From positions 1-13,374 of the forward strand of contig JAJQID010000004.1 in NCBI GenBank assembly GCA_021199405.1: a stretch of DNA of 13,374 nt, written 5' to 3'. Both the position numbers and the translations under genes were made by a program. Of the stretch, positions 6,920-12,106 are shown piece after piece; within the stretch, counting starts at the first letter, position 1, and each line of letters begins with the position of its first letter. Below the pieces are notes generated by a model. The model was not told the origin of the DNA and ran no database searches. It saw only the letters and a list, made by a program, of their open reading frames with translations. This DNA is from Lachnospiraceae bacterium. GTDB taxonomy: Bacteria > Bacillota > Clostridia > Lachnospirales > Lachnospiraceae.

Positions 6920-6969
6920 CGCCTGGGCGATGCTAAAATAGAGATATTTTGTATCGCTCAGGCGCTTTT
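6920..6969 (+). terminator. Riboswitch-controlled intrinsic terminator
   Basis: A stem of about 20 bp: CGCCTGGGCGAT (6920-6931) with ATCGCTCAGGCG (6953-6964), one G·U pair, continued inward by AAAATA/TATTTT around a GAGA loop. A short T-run follows (6966-6969). It uses the 3' aptamer strand, so it should form only without ligand. Confidence 0.7.
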
Positions 6970-7028
6970 ATATATAGGGACGTTCGTGTCAGGGAACATG
7001 CACGTTTCAAAAGAAAGTAAAAAGAACA

Positions 7029-7069
7029 GGCGAAAGCCACGGGGATTGTCCCCGGCGGAGGTTTTCGCC
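7029..7069 (+). other. Second stable hairpin just upstream of the purO ribosome binding site
   Basis: An outer helix GGCGAAAGCC (7029-7038) pairs with GGTTTTCGCC (7060-7069) with one G·U pair. An inner helix CGGGGA (7040-7045) pairs with TCCCCG (7049-7054) around TTG. It ends six bases before AGGAGAAGG. It may affect RNA stability or translation; there is no T-run, so it is not a terminator. Confidence 0.5.
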
Positions 7070-7086
7070 GGAACAGGAGAAGGATT

Positions 7087-7824
7087 ATGGAAATCAGAAA
7101 TCTGGCGAAGGAGCTGGGCTCCAACCCTTATCCCGGCAGAGGCGTCATCATTGGGCGCTCTCCTGATGGAAAGAAGGCCATTGCGGCCTACTTCATCATG
7201 GGACGCAGCGAAAATTCCAGAAACCGGGTATTTGTGGAGGAGGGAGCGGGTATCCGCACTCAGGCTTATGACCCATCCAAAATGGAGGATCCCAGCCTGA
7301 TCATTTACGCTCCGGTGCGGGTGCTGGATCATTACACGATTGTGACCAACGGCGACCAGACGGACACTATTTATGACGGCCTTGTCAGCGGCAAAACCTT
7401 TGAGCAGTCCTTAAGAAGCCGGGAGTTTGAGCCGGATGGCCCCAATTATACTCCCCGCATTTCCGGAATTCTGGATATTCGTGAGGGAAGCTTCGGCTAT
7501 GCCCTTTCGATTTTAAAATCGGCCAACGGCAATCCAGACGCCTGCGACCGCTACACCTACACCTATGATGCACCCATCCCCGGCGAGGGCCGTTTCCTTC
7601 ACACCTACAGGGAAAACAAAAATCCCCTTCCCAGCTTCGAGGGAGAGCCAAAGCGTGTGGAGATGATGGACGACATCGACGCCTTTACCGACATGCTGTG
7701 GACCAGCCTGAATGAGGATAATAAAATTTCTCTGTTTGTACGCTATATCGACATCACTACCGGTATCTATGAGACTCGTATCCTGAATAAGAACACAGGA
7801 AGTCAAAAATCGGGAACTGAATAA
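7087..7824 (+). CDS. purO: IMP cyclohydrolase, PurO type
   Basis: The 245-aa protein has the PurO/IMP_cyclohyd family pattern: NPYPGRGVIIGRSPDGK (about 13-29), AYFIMGRSENSRNRVF (about 34-49) and YNPK-like YDPSKMEDPSLIIY (about 61-74). PurO closes FAICAR to IMP, the last step of purine synthesis, in the cytoplasm. It is the enzyme first known from archaea and is unrelated to the usual PurH N-terminal domain, which is absent here. The start is set by AGGAGAAGG (7075-7083). It follows the ZTP riboswitch and precedes the AICAR transformylase gene, which makes its substrate. The symbol follows the family name; some databases simply say IMP cyclohydrolase. Confidence 0.88.
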   Translation: MEIRNLAKELGSNPYPGRGVIIGRSPDGKKAIAAYFIMGRSENSRNRVFVEEGAGIRTQAYDPSKMEDPSLIIYAPVRVLDHYTIVTNGDQTDTIYDGLVSGKTFEQSLRSREFEPDGPNYTPRISGILDIREGSFGYALSILKSANGNPDACDRYTYTYDAPIPGEGRFLHTYRENKNPLPSFEGEPKRVEMMDDIDAFTDMLWTSLNEDNKISLFVRYIDITTGIYETRILNKNTGSQKSGTE

Positions 7825-7924
7825 AAACCGGATTTAGGATTGTGATTTTATAATCCATAGAATGAAATACGACAAAGTATTTTAACGTCCCCAAGTCATA
7901 TCATTGAAAAATTGCATTAAAGCA

Positions 7925-7953
7925 GGAGCCGTTCTTTTTTTCATGACGGTTCC
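7925..7953 (+). other. Hairpin in the leader of the AICAR transformylase gene
   Basis: GGAGCCGT (7925-7932) pairs with ACGGTTCC (7946-7953), with one G·U pair and a T-rich 13-base loop. It ends just before the CGGAGA ribosome binding site region. It may be a local translation or stability element; no known class is recognised. Confidence 0.35.
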
Positions 7954-7971
7954 GGAAACGGAGACATATTT

Positions 7972-9150
7972 ATGAAAGAACTACAGTTAAAATACGGCTG
8001 CAACCCCAACCAGAAGCCCTCCCGCATCTTCATGGAGGACGGCAGTGACCTTCCCGTCACCGTCTTAAACGGCCGTCCGGGCTACATCAATTTTCTGGAT
8101 GCGCTCAACGGCTGGCAGCTGGTCAGCGAATTAAAAAAAGCCACCGGCCTGTCGGCGGCCACATCCTTTAAGCATGTTTCCCCTGCCGGTGCTGCCGTGG
8201 GGCTGCCTTTGACGGACACGTTGGCGAAAATTTACTGGGTGGATGATCTGGGAGAGCTGTCTCCGTTAGCCTGTGCCTACGCCAGAGCCAGGGGCGCGGA
8301 CAGAATGAGTTCCTTTGGCGATTTCATCGCCCTGTCTGATATATGTGACAAGGATACCGCCAGACTGATCAAGCGGGAGGTATCGGACGGTGTCATTGCG
8401 CCGGGCTACACAGAGGAAGCCATGGAGCTCTTATTGCAGAAAAAGAAGGGCGGCTACAATATTATTCAGATTGATCCGGACTATCAGCCGGCAAAGGTGG
8501 AGCACAAGCAGGTGTTCGGCGTCACCTTTGAGCAGGGCAGGAATGAGCTGGACATTAATGGAGATTTTCTTTCCAGAGTTGTGACGGAGAATAAGGACAT
8601 TCCTGAGAATGCCTTAAACGACATGAAGATAGCTCTGATTACCCTGAAATATACCCAGTCCAATTCTGTCTGCTATGTGAAGGATGGTCAGGCCATTGGC
8701 ATCGGTGCCGGGCAACAGTCCCGCATTCACTGCACCAGACTGGCCGGTCAGAAGGCGGACAGCTGGTATCTGCGTCAGGCACCGCAGGTCATGAATCTGC
8801 CTTTCCTGGATAAAATCAGTCGTCCGGACCGGGACAACGCCATCGATCTGTACATTGGTGATGAGTACGAGGATCTGCTGGCCGATGGCAAGTGGGAGAA
8901 TACCTTTAAGGAAAAACCTCCGGTGTTTACCAGGGAGGAAAAGCGGACCTGGCTGAACGGCCTGACCGATGTAACTCTGGGATCCGACGCGTTTTTCCCG
9001 TTCTATGACAATATTGACCGGGCTTACAAGAGCGGCGTCAAATATGTGGCTCAGCCGGGAGGTTCTGTTCGAGACGACGCGGTGATTAAACGGGCCGATG
9101 AGCTGGGAATGGCCATGGTATTTACCGGAATCCGGCTGTTCCATCACTAG
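7972..9150 (+). CDS. Stand-alone AICAR transformylase (PurH C-terminal type)
   Basis: The 392-aa protein transfers the formyl group of 10-formyl-tetrahydrofolate to AICAR, giving FAICAR. It corresponds to the transformylase part of bifunctional PurH without the cyclohydrolase domain. The catalytic Lys-His pair is present in SFKHVSPAGAA (K67, H68). The family blocks KYTQSNSVCYVKDGQAIGIGAGQQSR (near 227-252), SDAFFPFYDNID, YVAQPGGSVRD and the C-terminal TGIRLFHH (TGxRHFxH in most PurH) are all there. GGAG at 7960-7963 sets the start. It lies 147 bases after purO, whose enzyme uses its product. A strong terminator ends the unit. Calling it purH would be loose, as only one half is encoded. Confidence 0.92.
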   Translation: MKELQLKYGCNPNQKPSRIFMEDGSDLPVTVLNGRPGYINFLDALNGWQLVSELKKATGLSAATSFKHVSPAGAAVGLPLTDTLAKIYWVDDLGELSPLACAYARARGADRMSSFGDFIALSDICDKDTARLIKREVSDGVIAPGYTEEAMELLLQKKKGGYNIIQIDPDYQPAKVEHKQVFGVTFEQGRNELDINGDFLSRVVTENKDIPENALNDMKIALITLKYTQSNSVCYVKDGQAIGIGAGQQSRIHCTRLAGQKADSWYLRQAPQVMNLPFLDKISRPDRDNAIDLYIGDEYEDLLADGKWENTFKEKPPVFTREEKRTWLNGLTDVTLGSDAFFPFYDNIDRAYKSGVKYVAQPGGSVRDDAVIKRADELGMAMVFTGIRLFHH

Positions 9151-9178
9151 TACGCTGAGGATTTTTGACCTGTGCTGT

Positions 9179-9227
9179 CGAAAAACAGACCGGCAGAAAT
9201 GATCAGTTTTTTCGAAAACGCTGTACT
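9179..9227 (+). repeat. Dispersed intergenic repeat, copy B
   Basis: This is the partner of 725-771. The shared blocks are AACAGACCGGCAGAA (9184-9198) and CGAAAACGCTGTA (9213-9225), separated by a divergent T-rich spacer. Like copy A it lies shortly after the end of a gene and on the same strand. Confidence 0.6.
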
Positions 9228-9287
9228 GGGTATGCAGGAAACCCGGAAGAAGATGACGGGAATTTCAGGTTGAAATGTTGGATAAGA

Positions 9288-9334
9288 AACGGGAATCCGC
9301 GAAGGGTAAACAATAGTGGCTTCCCGTTTTTTCT
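9288..9334 (+). terminator. Rho-independent terminator after the purine genes
   Basis: AACGGGAA (9288-9295) pairs with TTCCCGTT (9321-9328), with an inner CCGC/GTGG helix in the 25-base loop. A long T-rich run follows (TTTTTTCTTTT). It separates the AICAR transformylase gene from the HAD gene. Confidence 0.8.
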
Positions 9335-9355
9335 TTTAAAGCAGGGAGTATATTT

Positions 9356-10003
9356 ATGGTAAAAGGTGTGATTTTTGACCTGGATGGTCTGATGTTTGAC
9401 ACAGAGCCCATGTGGACTACATTCTGGAGACCCACGCTGGAATCGCTGGGGCTTCCTTATTATGAGGAGTTGCCGGACGCCTTTCGGGGAACGGCGGGGG
9501 AGAGCAGCCGCAGGGTGCTTCGTTCCTTTTATGGGGAGAATGTGGATACAGATGCCATTCTGCAGCGGTTTAACGACTGTGCCAGGAAGGCTTTTTCCAG
9601 GCCTGTGCCAAAGAAGCCGGGGCTGGACGAGCTGATTCACTGGTTGTCCGAACAGAATATTCCCATGGCGGTGGCCTCCAGTAGCGCCAGAGAGGTTATT
9701 GAACGGCATCTGGTTAATGGAGGGCTGGAAACATATTTTCAGGTGATTGTCAGCGGCCATGAAGTGACCTGTTCCAAGCCTGACCCGGAGATTTTTTTGC
9801 TGGCGGCAAAGAAGCTGAATGTGAAGCCGGAGGAGTGCCTGGTCCTGGAGGACAGCCATAACGGCGTCCGGGCGGGAAACAGAGGCGGCTTCATCACGAT
9901 TATGGTGCCGGACCTGCTGCCTGTGACTGATGAGATGCGCCGCCTGTATACTGCAGAGTGCAGGAATCTGTCTGAGGTACTGGAGCTGCTGAAGAGCTTT
10001 TGA
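9356..10003 (+). CDS. HAD-superfamily phosphatase or phosphoglucomutase-like protein
   Basis: The 215-aa protein is a HAD hydrolase with a helical cap inserted after motif I, as in the beta-phosphoglucomutase/phosphoglycolate phosphatase group. Motif I is FDLDGLMFDTEP with nucleophile D8 and acid/base D10. Motif II is VASSS (S108), motif III SKPDPEIF (K141), and motif IV EDSHNG (E165, D166). All catalytic positions are kept, so it should be active on a small phosphorylated substrate, which cannot be named from the sequence. The start at 9356 follows an AGGGAG (9342-9347). It begins just after the purine terminator, and no separate promoter was recognised. Confidence 0.87.
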   Translation: MVKGVIFDLDGLMFDTEPMWTTFWRPTLESLGLPYYEELPDAFRGTAGESSRRVLRSFYGENVDTDAILQRFNDCARKAFSRPVPKKPGLDELIHWLSEQNIPMAVASSSAREVIERHLVNGGLETYFQVIVSGHEVTCSKPDPEIFLLAAKKLNVKPEECLVLEDSHNGVRAGNRGGFITIMVPDLLPVTDEMRRLYTAECRNLSEVLELLKSF

Positions 10004-10021
10004 AAAGTGGTAAGATATGTA

Positions 10022-10050
10022 TTTACAAATCCCTGTACAGATGCTACAAT
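10022..10050 (+). promoter_or_regulatory. Putative promoter for the acyl-carrier-like gene
   Basis: TTTACA (10022-10027) and TACAAT (10045-10050) are spaced by 17 bases. The palindrome CTGTACAG (10033-10040) lies in the spacer, and TGTACAG recurs at 10059-10065, so an operator is possible. The start codon is at 10112. Confidence 0.6.
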
Positions 10051-10111
10051 CTACCCAATGTACAGCGACGAAAAAGTCCTGACTGCAATAAGATTTTTAG
10101 GAGGATTTGTT

Positions 10112-10339
10112 ATGAGCAGAGCGGAAATTGCCGACTGTGTATTCAGAGTGATCAGTGAGTATGCCAAGGAGGAATTTGAGGATTTATCTGAGGACATGGT
10201 GTTTCAGGAGCTCGGGATTGGGGAGGAGGATCTGCGGGAGATCATTGACGCGATCAGCGAGGAGCTGGAGGTGGATACTTATTTTGGACAGCCGGAGTCG
10301 ATCGGGGAGCTGATCGATTGCTATGAAGAGGAAATGTAG
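10112..10339 (+). CDS. Acyl-carrier-like small acidic protein lacking the phosphopantetheine serine
   Basis: The 75-aa acidic, all-helical protein has the length and pattern of an acyl carrier protein: helix I (about 3-19), then DMVFQELGIGEEDLREIIDAISEELEVD (about 28-55), then SIGELIDCYEE (about 63-73). In true carriers the middle part reads LGADSLD, with the serine holding 4'-phosphopantetheine. Here the matching place reads GEEDL, so the serine is replaced by an acidic residue and the protein should not carry acyl groups. The start at 10112 is set by AGGAGG (10099-10104); the frame upstream to 10007 runs through the promoter. It is a single gene with promoter and terminator. The role is unknown, and the ACP relation is inferred from pattern alone. 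Confidence 0.62.
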   Translation: MSRAEIADCVFRVISEYAKEEFEDLSEDMVFQELGIGEEDLREIIDAISEELEVDTYFGQPESIGELIDCYEEEM

Positions 10340-10372
10340 GCGTTTTATTTAATCAGATAGATAAAGGGCGGG

Positions 10373-10401
10373 AGGGCTGCATCGGAAGATGCGGCTCTTT
10401 T
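10373..10401 (+). terminator. Rho-independent terminator after the acyl-carrier-like gene
   Basis: AGGGCTGCATC (10373-10383) pairs with GATGCGGCTCT (10388-10398), including two G·U pairs, around GGAA. TTTT follows. It is the last feature of the chromosomal type; element-like sequence begins directly after it. Confidence 0.75.
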
Positions 10402-10403
10402 GA

Positions 10404-10661
10404 TGTTTACATCCTCTTTTAAATGTTCTGGGTGTATTTTTAAGCCGCTATATGAAAAATTGTGCGCTTGACCAGTACATCCGCCAAAGCATGATGGAAT
10501 TTTCAACTTACCTGGATTGTCCTATACCTCTTGCCGTGGATATAAGAGAAGCTACCTTTTACAGGAGGCCGATTTCATTTTATAAGCCCTTCTCACAAAG
10601 CAAGACAGCATATGAGAAGCTTATGGCTGAGGTAGAACGGAAAATAAAGCAGTTGCAATAG
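10404..10661 (+). pseudogene. 5'-truncated ParA/Soj-like ATPase fragment
   Basis: The open frame after the TGA at 10401-10403 reads NVLGVFLSRYMKN, then CPIPLAVDIREATFYRRPISFY and AYEKLMAEV. This matches the C-terminal third of ParA/Soj proteins, which have a LGV-x-LT-x-Y strand, then IP-x-SV-x-x-EA-x-x-x-x-PI, then a final AY-x-x-L helix. The similarity begins upstream of the first ATG (10452) and has no start codon or ribosome binding site, so this is a remnant and not a 69-aa gene. The Walker A and B ATPase motifs are missing. ParA is a partition ATPase common on plasmids and integrative elements. The break lies within about 10401-10415, directly after the upstream terminator, and probably marks an element edge or deletion end. 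Confidence 0.6.
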
Positions 10662-10763
10662 TTTGTTTTAGAAAGGCGCGTTTTTTCTGATAATACTCTT
10701 TTTGATGTTTTCTCCCAGCATTTACGGAATATTCCTGACAAGAGGAATGGAGATTAAAATGCA

Positions 10764-10791
10764 TTGACAATTCCCAAAAACATATTATAAT
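10764..10791 (+). promoter_or_regulatory. Strong promoter for the tandem RelB-like gene
   Basis: TTGACA (10764-10769) and TATAAT (10786-10791) are both perfect, with a 16-base spacer. The start codon is at 10841. Confidence 0.8.
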
Positions 10792-10800
10792 GATATGCAG

Positions 10801-10819
10801 ATAAAGATATCTTCTTTAT
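10801..10819. promoter_or_regulatory. Inverted repeat at the transcription start, probable operator
   Basis: ATAAAGA (10801-10807) and TCTTTAT (10813-10819) form a perfect 7-base inverted repeat with a 5-base gap, just after the -10 box. The encoded protein has ribbon-helix-helix-like halves, so autorepression at this site is a natural guess. Confidence 0.42.
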
Positions 10820-10840
10820 AATAGAGCGGAGGGAAAGTCG

Positions 10841-11365
10841 ATGGGTAGTGAAAAGCCGGAAAGAAAAAGTACAATCATCATAGTACGTTTGCCCAAAAAA
10901 GTAAAAGAGGACTTTGTGGAGGTTTGTGAAAAGAACGGTATCAGCGGTTCTCTTTTAGCACAGGTGTTTGCACAGTATGTAATCGACCATGAGGAAGTCC
11001 CCTTCCAGATTGCTTTAAGGGGCTACAATATAACAGATTTTGCACAAAAGAATTTTTACAGGCCATTTGCCAAAGAACAACAGATCCCGGAAGAATTAAG
11101 AGATGCCAAAAGGAAGAAAAGGACGGACAATCAAAAAACACCGGAAGAACTGGAAGAGTTGGCTAAACAGTATAAGAGCAAACAGGTTGTGGATGTGACT
11201 GAGGTGACATTTTCGGTTTCACTCACCTGGGAGCTTAGAGAGGAATTTGCCAGGGCGGCTGAGAATCTTTTGTGTAGTTCAAATATGCTGTTAAGAGCCT
11301 TAATGCTCTATGTAGCAACTACCGGGGAAATTCCTTCAGCTTTGCTTCCTTTATGCAATGCTTAA
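10841..11365 (+). CDS. Protein with two RelB/DinJ-like ribbon-helix-helix halves
   Basis: The 174-aa protein appears to hold two copies of a ribbon-helix-helix-like unit joined by a charged linker (about 60-120, rich in Lys and Glu). The first unit (about 11-57) runs STIIIVRLPKKVKEDF to EEVPFQI. The second (about 122-169) runs VTFSVSLTWELREEF to GEIPSAL. Each has a short strand, two helices and the ending -IP or -VPF typical of RelB/DinJ antitoxins. A single-chain pair of halves is unusual, since such proteins normally dimerise from separate chains. No toxin gene follows, so a transcription or copy-number regulator is as likely as an antitoxin. GGAGGG (10828-10833) sets the start. It has a perfect promoter and an inverted repeat suited to self-control. 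Confidence 0.6.
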   Translation: MGSEKPERKSTIIIVRLPKKVKEDFVEVCEKNGISGSLLAQVFAQYVIDHEEVPFQIALRGYNITDFAQKNFYRPFAKEQQIPEELRDAKRKKRTDNQKTPEELEELAKQYKSKQVVDVTEVTFSVSLTWELREEFARAAENLLCSSNMLLRALMLYVATTGEIPSALLPLCNA

Positions 11366-11457
11366 TTAACAGACAGTTTCACCAAATTGATGAATTGATA
11401 AAATGCATAAAAATATGAGGTATTTTGTCAGAATTTTGTCGAAATTTTTAAAAATTG

Positions 11458-11494
11458 TTGACAAATGAAACCAGATAGTCTATGATCAGACTAT
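11458..11494 (+). promoter_or_regulatory. Promoter of the structured-RNA candidate, with inverted repeat
   Basis: TTGACA (11458-11463) and TATGAT (11481-11486) are 17 bases apart. An inverted repeat ATAGTC (11475-11480) and GACTAT (11489-11494) encloses the -10 box and could be an operator. No protein frame starts within range, which points to an RNA product. Confidence 0.68.
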
Positions 11495-11927
11495 ATAACA
11501 ACGGGCGTAGTCCCCGAACAGAACCTTGAAAATTGCACAGCGGTCATTTTTTATAGAATAAAATTTCTGAGTAGCCGCACATGTTGTTGCGGAAGACAAA
11601 GATGAACGGTGTCAAAAGATACCTACCATATTTGGGCCATGCAGTAATGCAGAGGCCGGAATATTGATTTACCTGGTTTGAAGTTTGAACCGGTAAAATG
11701 TATAAAGGATGAAAACGCGTTTGTATTTTAAGTATCAGGTTGAAGTACAGAGGCGTCAACGGAAGATAGCTCTGATGAATGAGCAGGATAGTTGGTTTGG
11801 CCGCGGTAGATTAGTGTAGCAGGAGCCCCAGATCGTTACGGGCGGTATATTTTGCAACTCTATCTAATTTCAGTCAAACCTAGCGCAAAAAATGCGCGAC
11901 CATTCCTTTCGTTGACGCCTTTTTTAT
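11493..11927 (+). ncRNA. Candidate large structured non-coding RNA, class unknown
   Basis: Between promoter and terminator lies about 430 nt without a believable protein gene but dense in stems. Hairpins: CGGG/CCCG (11502-11516); CCGCA/TGCGG (11575-11592); GGTGTC-AAAA-GATACC (11608-11623); GGCC-AT-GCA-GTAA-TGC-AGA-GGCC (11635-11657); TACC-T-GGTT/AACC-GGTA (11670-11695). The 3' half is closed by an 11-bp perfect helix (11751-11761 with 11910-11920). Inside it are AGATAG/CTATCT (11764-11769, 11860-11865), GCTC/GAGC (11769-11784) and GCGCA-AAAAA-TGCGC (11883-11897). GAACCTTGAAAATTGCACA (11521-11539) resembles clostridial rRNA leader/spacer sequence. I do not recognise the family; large RNAs of mobile elements such as ROOL or GOLLD are the classes to test. 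Confidence 0.55.
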
Positions 11928-11936
11928 TTTATATTT
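11910..11936 (+). terminator. U-rich terminator closing the structured-RNA candidate
   Basis: CGTTGACGCCT (11910-11920) is followed by TTTTTTATTTTATATTT. Its partner strand, AGGCGTCAACG, lies about 150 bases upstream (11751-11761). The helix therefore both closes the RNA domain and can end transcription. Confidence 0.6.
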
Positions 11937-12106
11937 GCAAATGATAAGCAGCCGCCAGATCAACTCTGATGTGGCTCTCAGCTGATACTGATTCGCGTCG
12001 GAATAACGAAAAGACGATTAGAATACGGATAAGGGCAAAAACAATAACTGACTTACCTGTGCATTTCCCAAGTTCTGTCAAAAACCAAAAACGAGGGAGG
12101 AGAAAT
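11937..12106. other. Gene-free stretch before the topoisomerase fragment
   Basis: Apart from the palindrome ATTTGCAAAT near its start, I see no promoter, stable hairpin or reading frame with family likeness. The frame that runs into the topoisomerase fragment here (from 11969) gives a basic sequence unlike topoisomerases. It may be a scar from the event that removed the 5' part of that gene. Confidence 0.4.

Larger units (their letters stand above)
6797..6969 (+). promoter_or_regulatory. ZTP/ZMP riboswitch (pfl motif) with overlapping terminator
   Basis: The 5' subdomain has P1 TTCATGC (6797-6803) with GCATGAA (6846-6852), the conserved ACTGGCG (6805-6811), and a hairpin GCAGG-AAAA-CCTGC (6827-6840) followed by AGGAA. 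After a linker comes the 3' subdomain with the hallmark CCGCCTGGGC (6919-6928). GGCGG (6809-6813 region) can pair with CCGCC as the known pseudoknot. The same 3' strand also pairs downstream: 6920-6931 with 6953-6964 plus AAAATA/TATTTT, then CTTTT. This gives mutually exclusive aptamer and terminator forms. In this class ZMP or ZTP binding favours expression. The next genes use AICAR (ZMP), which strongly supports the call. Confidence 0.85.

Noticed and set aside
6848..7300. 150-codon frame across the riboswitch and the start of purO
   Set aside because: It runs through the ZTP aptamer, terminator and purO in another frame, and has no ribosome binding site.
7826..7856. Promoter for the AICAR transformylase gene at TATAAT (7849-7854), and a small GGATT/AATCC hairpin
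   Set aside because: No acceptable -35 lies 16-18 bases upstream, and the hairpin has no T-run. Read-through from purO is simpler.
10452..10661. Independent 69-aa gene
   Set aside because: ParA similarity begins upstream of the ATG and no ribosome binding site is present, so it was called a truncated remnant instead.
10725..10748. Palindrome GGAATATTCC and the following ATTCC/GGAAT pair
   Set aside because: Short, AT-rich and upstream of the strong promoter; too little to call an operator or att site.
11660..11700. tRNA-like arm GGTTTGAAGTTTGAACC
   Set aside because: It resembles a T-arm only slightly; no acceptor stem, anticodon arm or CCA-end arrangement could be built around it.
11544..11759. 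71-codon minus-strand frame inside the RNA candidate
   Set aside because: It has no ribosome binding site, low-complexity sequence and no family likeness; it overlaps several perfect hairpins.
11366..12106. Group II intron or its remnant upstream of the topoisomerase fragment
   Set aside because: No GUGCG-type 5' end, no domain V hairpin and no reverse transcriptase were found; the topoisomerase 5' part is not present on the other side.
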